This document shows, in pieces, positions 15,026-23,786 of a DNA stretch of 64,000 nucleotides. Within the stretch, counting starts at the first letter, position 1; every line of letters starts with the position of its first letter. The DNA is from Goodfellowiella coeruleoviolacea. Lineage in GTDB: Bacteria > Actinomycetota > Actinomycetes > Mycobacteriales > Pseudonocardiaceae. The position numbers and the translations under genes are program-made. Under the pieces are notes generated by a model. It ran no database searches. It was not told the DNA's origin and saw nothing but the letters and a program-made list of their open reading frames with translations. Location of the stretch: positions 246,698 to 310,697 of the forward strand of contig NZ_JAMTCK010000012.1 of NCBI RefSeq assembly GCF_024171785.1, read 5' to 3'.

Positions 15026-16463
15026 GCTGATCGGGCACCAGGAGCCGCGCATCCTGCTGGTGCCGGAGTACCGCACGAGTGCCGGCCAGGAGGCCATCGA
15101 GCTGGCGGAGTCGGCCGGGCTGGTGCTGGACCCGTGGCAGAAGCTGGTGCTCCACCACGCGCTCGGCGAGCGTGATGACGGGAAGTGGGCTGCCTTCGAG
15201 GTCGGCCTGGTCGTGCCGCGCCAGAACGGTAAGGGCTCGATCCTCGAAGCGCGGGAGTTGGCCGGCCTGTTCCTGTTCGGCGAGCGGTTGATCATTCACT
15301 CGGCGCACCTGTTCGACACGTCGATGGACCACATGCGCCGCGTGCTGGATCTGATCGAGGCCAACCCGGATCTGGACCGGCGCGTGAAGCGCGTCTCGCG
15401 GTCGCACGGGGAGGAGGGCATCGAGCTACGCGGCGGCCAGCGGCTGCGGTTCAAGACCCGCACGACGGGTGGCGGCCGCGGTCTCTCCGGCGACACCGTG
15501 ATCCTGGACGAGGCGTACAACGTGCCCGAGGCGGTGCTGTCGGCGCTCATGCCCACGATGGCCGCCAGGTCGGTCACTGGGTCGCCGCAGCTGTGGTACA
15601 CGTCGAGCCCGGTCGATCAGAAGGAGCACGCACACGGCCATGTGCTGGCCCGTGTCCGCCGTCGCGGCCTGACCGGTGACGGGCGCTCGCTGGGGTACTT
15701 CGAGTGGTCTGTGCCCGAGGACGTGTACGCGGAGAACCCCAAGGCCGTCGCGACCGACCCAGCGATGTGGGCGCTGGCTAACCCGGGCATGGGCATCCGG
15801 ATCAGCGCGGAGTACATCGGCAACGAGCAAGAGAGCATGGGCGCCGCGGGGTTCGCGGTCGAGCGTCTCGGGATCGGTGACTGGCCAGAGCCCAAGGAGG
15901 ACGAGGGTTGGGCGGTCATCGCCCAGCAGACGTGGTCTGGCCTGGCTGACGTCACCTCGAAGCTGGGCGGCCGGCTGGCGATCGCTGTGGACGTGGCCCC
16001 GGACCGCGGTTCGGCCGCGATCGGCGCGGCGGGCCGGCGGCCGGACGGGCGTGTGCATGTCGAGGTGGTCGACCACCGGCCTGGTACCCGGTGGACGGTC
16101 GGGCGCGTCATCGACCTGGTGGAGCGCCACGGCCCGTGCGTCGTCGTGATCGATGACGGCGGGCCGGCCGGGTCGCTCATCAAGCCTCTGCGGGACGCGG
16201 GCGTCACGGTGGTGGTGCCGACCGCCCGGCAGGTGGGGCAGGCGTGCGGCGGCTTCTACGACGCCGTGACCGAAGCGCAGCTGCGGCACCTGAACCAGGA
16301 GCCGCTCACCGCCGCGCTGGCCGGCGCGCAGCAGCGCCCCCTCGGTGATGCGTGGGCGTGGGCCCGCCGGGCATCCACTGTGGACATAAGCCCGCTAGTG
16401 GCTGTGACGTTTGCGTTGTGGGGAGCCGAGTCCTTTGCAGACGGCGCACCGAATCTGTGGTGA
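14976..16463 (+). CDS. Phage terminase large subunit
   Basis: A 495-residue DNA-packaging motor. The adenine/Walker A region is VPRQNGKGS near residue 79, a deviant form common in this family. Walker B is TVILDEAYN near residue 174, followed by the WYTSSP motif. The C-terminal RNase H-fold nuclease begins LAIAVDVAPDRGSAAIG near residue 333, with a second acid in VVVIDDGG. ATG 14976 lies inside the previous gene, suggesting translational coupling. Its type and order place the virus with HK97-like siphoviruses. Confidence 0.93.
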   Translation: MTSRPAGPLDVQGRPDELIGHQEPRILLVPEYRTSAGQEAIELAESAGLVLDPWQKLVLHHALGERDDGKWAAFEVGLVVPRQNGKGSILEARELAGLFLFGERLIIHSAHLFDTSMDHMRRVLDLIEANPDLDRRVKRVSRSHGEEGIELRGGQRLRFKTRTTGGGRGLSGDTVILDEAYNVPEAVLSALMPTMAARSVTGSPQLWYTSSPVDQKEHAHGHVLARVRRRGLTGDGRSLGYFEWSVPEDVYAENPKAVATDPAMWALANPGMGIRISAEYIGNEQESMGAAGFAVERLGIGDWPEPKEDEGWAVIAQQTWSGLADVTSKLGGRLAIAVDVAPDRGSAAIGAAGRRPDGRVHVEVVDHRPGTRWTVGRVIDLVERHGPCVVVIDDGGPAGSLIKPLRDAGVTVVVPTARQVGQACGGFYDAVTEAQLRHLNQEPLTAALAGAQQRPLGDAWAWARRASTVDISPLVAVTFALWGAESFADGAPNLW

Positions 16464-16476
16464 GAGGGGGTGGGCC

Positions 16477-16644
16477 GTGCTCCTGTGGTTGGTCGAGGTG
16501 CTGTGTCTGGTCGTCGCGGTGATCGGCCTGGCACTGCTGGCCGGGGCGCCCGTGGCGCTGATCGTCGCCGGTGTGCTCGGCGTGCTGGCCTGCGAGCGGG
16601 CCGCCGCCCGCCGGCCGCCTACGGGAGGAGGTGACCGGCCGTGA
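16477..16644 (+). CDS. Small two-helix membrane protein
   Basis: A 55-residue protein starting at GTG 16477 after GAGAGGGGGTGG. It is a near-continuous hydrophobic stretch (LLWLVEVLCLVVAVIGLALLAG, then VALIVAGVLGVLA) with a basic tail. It overlaps the portal gene by 4 bp. Small membrane proteins are common between terminase and portal in actinophages, and their function is not known. Confidence 0.65.
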   Translation: MLLWLVEVLCLVVAVIGLALLAGAPVALIVAGVLGVLACERAAARRPPTGGGDRP

Positions 16645-17882
16645 GCCTCTTCGGGCTGTTCGAGCGCCGCTCGAACCTGGAGAACCCCGCGGTGCCGTTG
16701 ACGTCGCCGAGCCTGCTGGAGTGGATGGGTGGCCAGCCCGGTGACGCCGGGGTGGTGGTCACCGAGGTCTCCGCCCTGTCGATGCCGGCGGTGTGGCGGT
16801 CGGTGTCGGTGATCGCGTGCGTGTCGGCGTCGGTGCCGCTGCACACCTACCGGGACGGCACCAAGACCAAGACGACGTCACGGCTGCTGCGTGATCCGCA
16901 CCCGGAGCTGACGCGCTACGAGCTGTGGCGACTGTCCTATGTGCACAGGTTGATGTGGGGCAACGCGTACCTGCAGAAGGTCCGCAACGGGGCCGGCCAG
17001 GTGGTCGAGCTGTGGCCGATCCGGCCGGACCGGGTGCGCGTTGGCCAAGCACAGCCAACAGCCGATGTGCCCAGCGGCAAGGTGTTCGAGGTCACCGACG
17101 ACAGTGGACAACAGCACGCGTTGACGTCGCGGGAGATCCTGCACCTGCCCGCGCTCGGCTACGACGGCGTGACCGGTGTGTCCCCGATCCGTGCCGCGGC
17201 GGCCGGCATCGGCATGGCGATGGCTGCAGAGCAGGCAGGCGCCCGCTTCTTCGGCCAGGGCGCCATGTTGAGCGGCATCCTGCAGACCGAGCAGCGGCTG
17301 ACCGCCGACCAGGCCGAGGCGCTGAAACAACGCTGGAAAGCCAAGATGGCCGGCGCGGCCAACGCCGGTGATGTGGCCGTGCTCGACTCCGGCGCGAGCT
17401 TCCAGCCCGTGACCATGCCCTACCGCGACGCTCAGTTCCTGGAGTCCAGGCGGTTCCAGGTCACCGAGATCGCGCGTATGTTCGGCGTGCCGCTGTTCCT
17501 GCTGATGGAGACCGAGCGCAGCACCAGCTGGGGAACCGGCCTGGAGCAGCAGGCCACCGGATTCGTGACTTTCGACCTGCACCCGACGTGGCTGGTGCCG
17601 ACCGAGCAGCGCATCACCAAGGAGCTGCTTCCTGCGGCCCAGTACGCGGAGTACAGCGTGGAGGGTCTGCTGCGCGCCGACAGCACCGCGCGTGCCGAGT
17701 TCTACCGGGTCATGCGCGAAGTCGGCGCGTTCTCCGCCAACGACATCAGGGCGTTGGAGAACCGGCCGCCGGTCGAGGGCGGCGACACCTACCTGCAGCC
17801 GCTGAACATGGCGCCGCTCGGCGCCCCTGCCCAGAACGACAGCGAGGGAAGCAATGACGATGACGACCCTGGCGCAGGCTGA
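16641..17882 (+). CDS. HK97-family portal protein
   Basis: A 413-residue protein. VSALSMPAVWRSVSVIACVSASV and LMWGNAYLQKVRNGAGQ are the typical N-terminal signatures, and the clip and stem regions follow (MPYRDAQFLESRRFQVTEIAR). It forms the dodecameric ring through which DNA enters the capsid. It starts at GTG 16641 in a GTGA overlap with the small membrane protein and overlaps the protease gene by 29 bp. Confidence 0.93.
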   Translation: MSLFGLFERRSNLENPAVPLTSPSLLEWMGGQPGDAGVVVTEVSALSMPAVWRSVSVIACVSASVPLHTYRDGTKTKTTSRLLRDPHPELTRYELWRLSYVHRLMWGNAYLQKVRNGAGQVVELWPIRPDRVRVGQAQPTADVPSGKVFEVTDDSGQQHALTSREILHLPALGYDGVTGVSPIRAAAAGIGMAMAAEQAGARFFGQGAMLSGILQTEQRLTADQAEALKQRWKAKMAGAANAGDVAVLDSGASFQPVTMPYRDAQFLESRRFQVTEIARMFGVPLFLLMETERSTSWGTGLEQQATGFVTFDLHPTWLVPTEQRITKELLPAAQYAEYSVEGLLRADSTARAEFYRVMREVGAFSANDIRALENRPPVEGGDTYLQPLNMAPLGAPAQNDSEGSNDDDDPGAG

Positions 17883-18669
17883 GGAGCGCCGCCGCCTACC
17901 TCTGGCCACGGCAGGGGTCACGATCACCTGGGCCGACGACGACAGCGCCAGTGAGCGGTTCGCCGGGTACGCCGCGGTGTTCAACAGCCGCACCTCGATC
18001 GGTAACCCCCTCCAGTGGGGCATCTACGAGGAGATCGCGCCCGGGGCGTTCACCAAGACCCTCCAGGAGGGCGACGCCCGGATGCTGATCGACCACGACA
18101 GCTACTACGTGGTGTCCCGGGTGTCAGCTGGCACGCTGCGGCTGTCCCAGGACACCAAGGGGCTGGTGGTCGAGTCCGATCTGGACACCGAGCTGTCGTA
18201 CGTGCGTGACCTGAAGGCCAACGTCCGCAACGGGAACATCACCGGGATGAGCTTCGGCTTCCAGGTCGTCAAGGACGAATGGAAGACCGAAGAGGTCGAG
18301 GTGGCCGGCCTGGACGACCCGATCGAGGTCGACGTGCGAACCATCCGCGAGGTGCGACTGATCGAGGTGTCCGCGGTCACGTGGCCGGCCTACGAGGACA
18401 CCGAGGCCGGGCTGCGGTCGGTGGCCACCGCCCTGGTGCACCGCGGCGACCGCGCCGCCATCGAACGTCGGACCGTCTACCGGCCCGAGCTGCAAGACCT
18501 ACTGCGTGTCGTCGGCCGCGAGCCGTGTGAGTCCACTCGCGACGCTGACGGTGCCGAGCCGGCCCGGTCCACTCGGCTGTCCGTCGCCTCGATCGACCGC
18601 GTCATGAGGGGGCTCGCCGCGCGATACCGGCTGCCCCACACCATCGATCCTGAGAGGACTGTGCAGTGA
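17854..18669 (+). CDS. HK97-family prohead protease
   Basis: A 271-residue maturation protease. FAGYAAVFNSRTSIG opens the fold. The catalytic His is in LIDHDSYYV near residue 80 and the Ser in GMSFGF near residue 133; VRLIEVSAVTWPAY closes the domain. It removes the scaffolding delta domain of the capsid protein. The C-terminal about 60 residues are variable. It overlaps the capsid gene by 4 bp. Confidence 0.9.
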   Translation: MTMTTLAQAEERRRLPLATAGVTITWADDDSASERFAGYAAVFNSRTSIGNPLQWGIYEEIAPGAFTKTLQEGDARMLIDHDSYYVVSRVSAGTLRLSQDTKGLVVESDLDTELSYVRDLKANVRNGNITGMSFGFQVVKDEWKTEEVEVAGLDDPIEVDVRTIREVRLIEVSAVTWPAYEDTEAGLRSVATALVHRGDRAAIERRTVYRPELQDLLRVVGREPCESTRDADGAEPARSTRLSVASIDRVMRGLAARYRLPHTIDPERTVQ

Positions 18670-19904
18670 GCACTGCGATGCTGGACCGGCTTGTCACCGA
18701 GCAGAACCGGGTGTGGCAGCGGATGCTGGACATCCGCGCCGCCGCCGAGGGCGAGGGCCGGGACCTGTCCGCTGAGGAGCGGACCAACTGGGACGCCGCC
18801 GAGCAGAGGCTGACCGAGGTGTCCGCCGACATCGAGCGGCTGCAGCGCATGGCCAGCCTGGAGCAGGTCGACCGGTCGCAGATCGTCGTCACCGGTGCGG
18901 GCGGCGACGACCGCGCCGACGAGGACCAGGCGAAGCGGTACGACGTCGCGTTCGGCGAGTACATGCGGCGCGGGATGGACGGGCTGCGGCCGGAGCAGCG
19001 CGAGCTGCTGGCCGGCGGCTTCTCCGAGGTGCGCGCGCAGGGCGTGGCCACTCCGGCGGCCGGCGGCTACCTGGTCCCCGAAGGGTTCCGGGCCGTGCTG
19101 AGCGAGACCATGAAGGCGTACGGCGGCCTAATGAACGTCGCCAACGTCATCAACACCACGACCGGCAACGATCTGCCGTGGCCGACCAACGACGACACCG
19201 GCAACGAGGGCGCCATCCTCGGCGAGAACACGCAGGTGACCGAGCAGGACGTGACGCTCGGCCAGCGGAAGCTGTCGGCGCACACCTACACGTCCAAGCT
19301 GGTGCGGGTGTCGCTGCAGTTGCTGCAGGACAGCGCGTTCAACCTGGACGTGTGGCTGCCGCGCAAGTTGGGTGAGCGCATCGGCCGCGCCGCCGCGAAG
19401 CACTTCGCAACCGGCACCGGCACCGGTCAACCGGAGGGCATCACCACCAACATCACCGTGGGTGTGACCGGCGCGGCCGGTCAGGTCACGTCCATCACCT
19501 ACGACGACCTGGTGGATCTGGAGCACTCGGTGGACCCCGCGTACCGGCTCAACGCGCGCTATGTTTTCCACGACCAGGCGCTGAAGATGCTGCGGAAGCT
19601 CAAGGACTCCGAGGGCCGGCCGCTGTGGCAGCCCGTCCCCGCGCCCGGGATGCCGGCCACCATCAACGGCTGGCAGTACACCATCGACAACTCGATGCCG
19701 GTCCCCGCGGCGGGTGCGAAGTCGCTAGTGTTCGGCGACATCGCGGCCGGCTACATCATCCGCCAGGTGCTGGACGTCCAGACCCTGCGGCTCACCGAAC
19801 GGTACGCGGACTTCCTGCAGGTGGGGTTCCTCGCGTTCGCGCGGATGGACGGGCGCCCGGACGACCCGGCGGCCATCCGCGCCTACGCCCACCCCGCTGC
19901 ATGA
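18666..19904 (+). CDS. HK97-fold major capsid protein
   Basis: A 412-residue capsid protein. An N-terminal delta/scaffold domain of about 120 residues is coiled-coil-like (MLDIRAAAEGEGRDLSAEERTN). The mature protein would begin around GVATPAAGGYLVPEGF near residue 122. The P and A domains contain NTTTGNDLPWPTNDDTGNEG and SLQLLQDSAFNLDVWL, as in other Caudoviricetes capsids. The adjacent protease supports cleavage during maturation. Confidence 0.93.
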   Translation: MSTAMLDRLVTEQNRVWQRMLDIRAAAEGEGRDLSAEERTNWDAAEQRLTEVSADIERLQRMASLEQVDRSQIVVTGAGGDDRADEDQAKRYDVAFGEYMRRGMDGLRPEQRELLAGGFSEVRAQGVATPAAGGYLVPEGFRAVLSETMKAYGGLMNVANVINTTTGNDLPWPTNDDTGNEGAILGENTQVTEQDVTLGQRKLSAHTYTSKLVRVSLQLLQDSAFNLDVWLPRKLGERIGRAAAKHFATGTGTGQPEGITTNITVGVTGAAGQVTSITYDDLVDLEHSVDPAYRLNARYVFHDQALKMLRKLKDSEGRPLWQPVPAPGMPATINGWQYTIDNSMPVPAAGAKSLVFGDIAAGYIIRQVLDVQTLRLTERYADFLQVGFLAFARMDGRPDDPAAIRAYAHPAA

Positions 19905-19927
19905 TCCAGGAAGGAGGCGAGCAGCTG

Positions 19928-20221
19928 ATGGTGCTGGTGCGGTTCCTGGTGCCCGTGGCTGGCCTGGACTGGTCGCGGGTGCCCGGTGACGAGGTGGAGA
20001 TGTCCGAGGAGGACGCGGTCCGGTGGGCGGACGGCGTGCGCGCCGTCCGCGTCGAGCGGCAGGCCGACAGTCCGGTGTGGAGCGTGCCGCGGTGCAGTCG
20101 CGGCGTGGCGGCCGTGGCCGGCGGCCGGAGACCAGGTGAGCACGTGGCCGGCCCGGTGCGGGAGCCGGCCGGCCACGCCCCTGGAGCGGAGGTGGTGAGC
20201 GGTGCCCTACGACCTCGGTGA
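19928..20221 (+). CDS. Small head-region protein of unknown function
   Basis: A 97-residue protein starting at ATG 19928, with AAGGAGG 11 bp upstream; an in-frame ATG at 19901 overlaps the capsid stop. The first 50 residues look folded (VLVRFLVPVAGLDWSRVPGDEVEMSEEDAVRW). The rest is Gly/Pro/Arg-rich and overlaps the next gene by 20 bp. It lies where capsid decoration or connector proteins are found. Confidence 0.55.
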   Translation: MVLVRFLVPVAGLDWSRVPGDEVEMSEEDAVRWADGVRAVRVERQADSPVWSVPRCSRGVAAVAGGRRPGEHVAGPVREPAGHAPGAEVVSGALRPR

Positions 20222-21017
20222 CACCGTGCGCCTGATCGGCGAGTGCCGGGGCCCTGACGGGGCGCTCGTCACCGCCGCGACGGCGGCGCTCACCATCACC
20301 CTGCCGGACGGCACAACCACCCGGCCGCCGGTGCCGGCCGCCGACCCGGTCGGGGTCTACACAGTGGACTACGTGCCGGAGCAGGCCGGCCGGCACCTGG
20401 TGCGGTGGCAGTGGACCGGGCCGGCCGCGGCCTACACCGACGCGGTCGACGTGCGCCCGGCCGACGTGCCGCTGATCCTGTCCCTGGCCGATGCCCGTGA
20501 CCACCTGCGGGTGTCGGGCACCAGCCAGGACGAGAACATCCGGGCGTGGTTGGAGGCCACCACGCGGTGCGTGGAGGCCATCGTCGGCCCGGTCGTGCGC
20601 CGCACGGTGGTCGAGGACCACGACGTGTCCGGGTGGACGCTGATGGTGCGGCAGCCGCCGCTGCTGTCACTGACCTCGGTGACCGCGATCCTGGCCGGCG
20701 GCACCAGCCCGGCACTGTCCGACCTGGACGCCTCACCGGCGGGTGTGATCCGGCGCCGGGACGGTGCACGCCTGACCGGGCCGCTGCGGGTGACCTACGT
20801 GGCCGGCCGGCACATCGTGCCGGCGAACATCACGGCGGCGGCGAGGATCATCCTCGCGCACCTGTGGCGGGCCCGGTACGGCGCGGACGGCCTGCCGAAC
20901 ATCGGCGGCGCCGACGACTACTCGCTGAGCGAGCCCATTCCCGGGCTCGGCTACGCGGTACCGAACCGTGCCCTGGAGCTTCTGCAGGGCGACCAGATGC
21001 CGCCGGGAGTGGCCTGA
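20202..21017 (+). CDS. Head-tail connector (gp6-like adaptor)
   Basis: A 271-residue protein. The N-terminal about 85 residues form a beta domain (DTVRLIGECRGPDGALVTAATAAL). The C-terminal part has the gp6-like helical fold (LADARDHLRVSGTSQDENIRAWLEATTRCVEAIVG), typical of the adaptor ring that docks under the portal. It starts at GTG 20202 inside the preceding gene. The fusion of a beta domain to the adaptor is common in actinophages. Confidence 0.75.
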   Translation: MPYDLGDTVRLIGECRGPDGALVTAATAALTITLPDGTTTRPPVPAADPVGVYTVDYVPEQAGRHLVRWQWTGPAAAYTDAVDVRPADVPLILSLADARDHLRVSGTSQDENIRAWLEATTRCVEAIVGPVVRRTVVEDHDVSGWTLMVRQPPLLSLTSVTAILAGGTSPALSDLDASPAGVIRRRDGARLTGPLRVTYVAGRHIVPANITAAARIILAHLWRARYGADGLPNIGGADDYSLSEPIPGLGYAVPNRALELLQGDQMPPGVA

Positions 21018-21502
21018 TGCAGATGCAGACCTCGCGCATCCCCGCGGCCATCGATGGGCTGCTGACGCTGTGCACCGGCGCTGCCGCGCCCGGCGGCCCC
21101 CTGGCCGGGGTGCGGATCTACGACGGGCCACCGGTCAGCGACCTGTCGGACGAGCTGCTGCTGTTCATCGGCGACGACCCGGCCGGAGAGGACTCGGTGA
21201 CCGGCACGCAGGAGTACGCCACGCTCGGCCGCCCCGGCAAGGACGAGACGTTCACCATCTACTGCTGCGCCGCCAGCCGGAGCGGAAACGTCGACATGAA
21301 GCGCGAGCGCGGCCGTGCGTTCGGCATCGTCGGCGCGGTCGAACGCCTGGTGCGCCCGAACGAGCCGGGCGGGGACACGCAGCTCGGCGGCGCGGTGCTG
21401 TGGTCCGGGGTCGGCGGTGACATCACGCTCTCGCAGATGCAGACCAACACCGGGGCGTTGGCCAGGGTCACGTTCGGCGTCGTGTGCCGCGCCCGCCTCT
21501 GA
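21017..21502 (+). CDS. Tail completion / terminator-like protein
   Basis: A 161-residue protein starting at an ATG that shares a base with the previous TGA. RIPAAIDGLLTLCTGA, then GVRIYDGPPVSDLSDELLLFIGD, fits small tail-terminator proteins, which begin with a helix and then a beta hairpin. Position between connector and tail tube supports the call. Sequence identity in this family is low, so the exact role (neck versus terminator) is open. Confidence 0.6.
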   Translation: MQMQTSRIPAAIDGLLTLCTGAAAPGGPLAGVRIYDGPPVSDLSDELLLFIGDDPAGEDSVTGTQEYATLGRPGKDETFTIYCCAASRSGNVDMKRERGRAFGIVGAVERLVRPNEPGGDTQLGGAVLWSGVGGDITLSQMQTNTGALARVTFGVVCRARL

Positions 21503-21520
21503 CCGTCCAGAGAGGACACC

Positions 21521-21697
21521 ATGCGTATCAGCTACACCGGCCCGCACCGGGCCGTGACCGTGCCCGCGCTCGGCCTGACCGCCGAGCGGGACCGACCCAT
21601 CGAGGTCCCGGACGACCTGGCCGCGCCGCTGCTCGACCAACCCGACTGGGCAGCGGTCAAGCCGGCGGCCAAGGACAGCAGGAAGGAGGCGAGCTGA
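21521..21697 (+). CDS. Small 58-residue tail-region protein
   Basis: ATG 21521 with AGAGAGGA just upstream. MRISYTGPHRAVTVPALGLT, then ERDRPIEVPDDLAAPLLDQ, resembles the short proteins of many siphoviruses that lie beside the tail tube gene. Its last codons contain AAGGAGG, the ribosome-binding site of the tube gene, whose ATG shares the final A of this stop codon. Confidence 0.65.
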   Translation: MRISYTGPHRAVTVPALGLTAERDRPIEVPDDLAAPLLDQPDWAAVKPAAKDSRKEAS

Positions 21698-22671
21698 TGG
21701 CGATCCCCAGCGGGTTGAGCGCGCAGCTCGGCGTCGGCGAGGAGACCACGTACGGCACCGCCGTCACCCCGTCGCGGTTCTACGAGTTCCGCCAGGAGAG
21801 CGTCTCCCTGAGCATCGAGCGGCTGGCGAGCACGGCGCTGCGCGCTGGTGCCCGCGTGCTGCGGTCGGACCGGTGGGCACCGGGCCAGCGGTCGGTGTCC
21901 GGCGACATCACGATGGAGGTCGGCACCGAGGGCTACGGGCTCTGGCTCAAGCACGCGCTCGGCTCCGTCACCTCGACGCAGCCGGACGCGACGAACGCGC
22001 CAACCGTGTGGCGGCACGTCTTCACGCCAGGTGACCTGCCGCCCGGACTGACCGTCCAGATCGGACGGCCGGACACCGGCGGTGTGGTGCGCCCGTTCAC
22101 GTACTCCGGCTGCCGCGTCAGCTCATGGACGCTGGAGTGCAGCGTCGGCGAGTTCCTCACCTTGCAGGTGTCGCTGCTCGGCCGCGACGAGACCACCGCG
22201 ACCGCTCTGGCGACCGCCGCTTACCCGGCCGGCTCGGTCCCGCTCACGTTCGTCACCGGTTCCCTGTCGCTCGGCGGCACCGAGACGTGCGTCCGGTCAG
22301 TGAGCATCGCGGGCTCCAACGCACTCGCGGAGGACCGGTACTGCATCGGCGGCGGCGGTCTCCGCGACGTACCGGTGGAGCAGGGACTGCGCGAGATCAC
22401 CGGCACCCTCGAAGGTGAGTTCAAGGACCTGACGGCCTACAACCGATTCACCAACGGTGAGGAGGCCGAGCTGGTGCTGACGTTCCAGGGCCCGGTCATC
22501 AGCGGGACGCTGCGTCACGAGCTGGTGCTGACCGCGAACACGAGGTTCGACGGTGCGACGCCCGCAGTCGGCGGCCCCGAGATCGTGATGCAGTCCCTGC
22601 CCATCGTGGTCACCGACACCGGCACGCAGAGCGTGCGGGTGGAGTACCAGACCACCGACACCACCCCGTAG
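21697..22671 (+). CDS. Major tail tube protein
   Basis: A 324-residue protein. SAQLGVGEETTYGTAVTPSRFYEF is the common start of this tail tube family. It is beta-rich throughout (RSVSGDITMEVGTEGYGLWLKH; FTYSGCRVSSWTLECSVGEFLTL). Stacked hexamers of this protein form the tube of a flexible siphovirus tail. It starts in an ATGA-type overlap with the 58-residue gene and lies upstream of the tail chaperones and tape measure. Confidence 0.85.
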   Translation: MAIPSGLSAQLGVGEETTYGTAVTPSRFYEFRQESVSLSIERLASTALRAGARVLRSDRWAPGQRSVSGDITMEVGTEGYGLWLKHALGSVTSTQPDATNAPTVWRHVFTPGDLPPGLTVQIGRPDTGGVVRPFTYSGCRVSSWTLECSVGEFLTLQVSLLGRDETTATALATAAYPAGSVPLTFVTGSLSLGGTETCVRSVSIAGSNALAEDRYCIGGGGLRDVPVEQGLREITGTLEGEFKDLTAYNRFTNGEEAELVLTFQGPVISGTLRHELVLTANTRFDGATPAVGGPEIVMQSLPIVVTDTGTQSVRVEYQTTDTTP

Positions 22672-22680
22672 GCCGGCGCC

Positions 22681-23247
22681 ATGCCGGCCCGGGTCGAGAT
22701 CCGCGGTACCGCCGAGTTCCGGGCGACCGCGGCCAAGCTGAAGGCGGCCGGCCGCGGGGACCTGGTGCGGGAGATGGCGCGCGAGATGCGCACCGCCGCC
22801 CGGCCGGTCGTGCAGGACGCACAGCGGTCGGTGCAGTCGCTGGCGTCGCGGGCCGTCCGCGGTGGCGGCGGGCAGGCGCGGCGCGCGTACGACGTCAGCC
22901 GGTCCCGCCGGGCCACAGACCGTGTCCAGGACCGTGCGTTCCGGCGGCGTGGACTGCGGGCCACGATCGCACGGGCGGTGCGCACCCAGGTGTCCACCGG
23001 GGCGCGGTCGGCGTCGGTGCGCATCCGCACCAACCGCTCGATGCTGCCGCCCGATCAGCGGAAGCTGCCGCGGCTGATGAATAAGGGCGCCTGGCGCCAC
23101 CCGGTCATGGGCAACCGCGACCGGTGGGTGGAGCAGAAGGTCACGCCGGAGGGCTGGTTCGACAAGCCCATGCTGCGCGGCGGCCCGCAGGTGCGCCGCG
23201 CAGCAGTGTCCGTTGTGGACGACATCGTGAAAAAGCTTGCAGAGTAG
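22681..23247 (+). CDS. HK97 gp10-like tail or neck protein
   Basis: A 188-residue basic protein, extremely Arg-rich in the middle (QARRAYDVSRSRRATDRVQD). VEIRGTAEFRATAAKLKAAGRGDLVREM resembles the N-terminus of gp10-type neck proteins, and PEGWFDKPMLRGGPQVRRA the C-terminus. It probably joins head and tail. It begins 9 bp after the tube gene. The position after the tube, rather than before it, is slightly unusual for gp10. Confidence 0.6.
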   Translation: MPARVEIRGTAEFRATAAKLKAAGRGDLVREMAREMRTAARPVVQDAQRSVQSLASRAVRGGGGQARRAYDVSRSRRATDRVQDRAFRRRGLRATIARAVRTQVSTGARSASVRIRTNRSMLPPDQRKLPRLMNKGAWRHPVMGNRDRWVEQKVTPEGWFDKPMLRGGPQVRRAAVSVVDDIVKKLAE

Positions 23248-23256
23248 GAGCAATCG

Positions 23257-23625
23257 GTGCGTGAGCTGACGTACGACTACCGGCTCGGCGAGAGCCGGTA
23301 CTCGCTGAACCTGCTGGACGTGACGGTCGACGAGTCCATCGAGGTGGAGCGGCTGACCGGGCGCGGCTGGACGTGGCTGTGCGCGGCGCACGACCGCGGC
23401 GAGGCCCTGGCGGTGAAAACGTTTTTCTGGCTGGCGCGGCGGCACGCCGGCGAGGCCGTCGAGTTCGCCGGTCCCGCGATGAACTTCCGCTGGAGGGAGT
23501 TTCGGGCGGAGATTCGCCGCGATCAATCCACTCAGGACAGTGAGGGTGAGGCGTCGCCGGACCCTACCGAGGAGACGGACCAGCCGAAACCGCCGGCCAG
23601 GACGTCTCGATCTCAGACGAGCTGA
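23257..23625 (+). CDS. Tail assembly chaperone (G-like)
   Basis: A 122-residue protein starting at GTG 23257 after AGGAG. The folded part (LTYDYRLGESRYSLNLLDVTVDESI and VKTFFWLARRHAGEAVEF) resembles lambda gpG-type chaperones, which coat the tape measure during assembly. The last about 30 residues are acidic and disordered, as expected just before a programmed frameshift. An open -1 frame begins at 23550 and continues past this stop to 23780. Confidence 0.75.
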   Translation: MRELTYDYRLGESRYSLNLLDVTVDESIEVERLTGRGWTWLCAAHDRGEALAVKTFFWLARRHAGEAVEFAGPAMNFRWREFRAEIRRDQSTQDSEGEASPDPTEETDQPKPPARTSRSQTS

Positions 23626-23780
23626 CCCGGTACCTGCCCTGGATGGTGCACCTGTGGCACTGGCTGCCCACCGACATACGGCAGCTGCGGCTCCGGGACT
23701 GGTGGCTGTGCTGCGCGCTGATCGATGAGCACCGGCGGCGCGCCCAAGACCAGCAGCAGCGGTCACGGCCGAGGAGGTGA
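23550..23780 (+). CDS. Tail assembly chaperone frameshift extension (GT-like)
   Basis: The frame one base back from the chaperone gene is open from just after a TGA at 23547 through TGA 23778-23780. After the overlap it encodes ELTRYLPWMVHLWHWLPT and DWWLCCALIDEHRRRAQDQ, the compact Trp-rich helical domain expected of a T-like extension. It has no start codon of its own with a good ribosome-binding site. A -1 ribosomal shift within 23550-23625 is therefore likely. I see no textbook slippery heptamer; CCGAAAC at 23584 is the nearest candidate. Confidence 0.6.
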   Translation, partial: GVAGPYRGDGPAETAGQDVSISDELTRYLPWMVHLWHWLPTDIRQLRLRDWWLCCALIDEHRRRAQDQQQRSRPRR

Positions 23781-23786
23781 CGCCCG

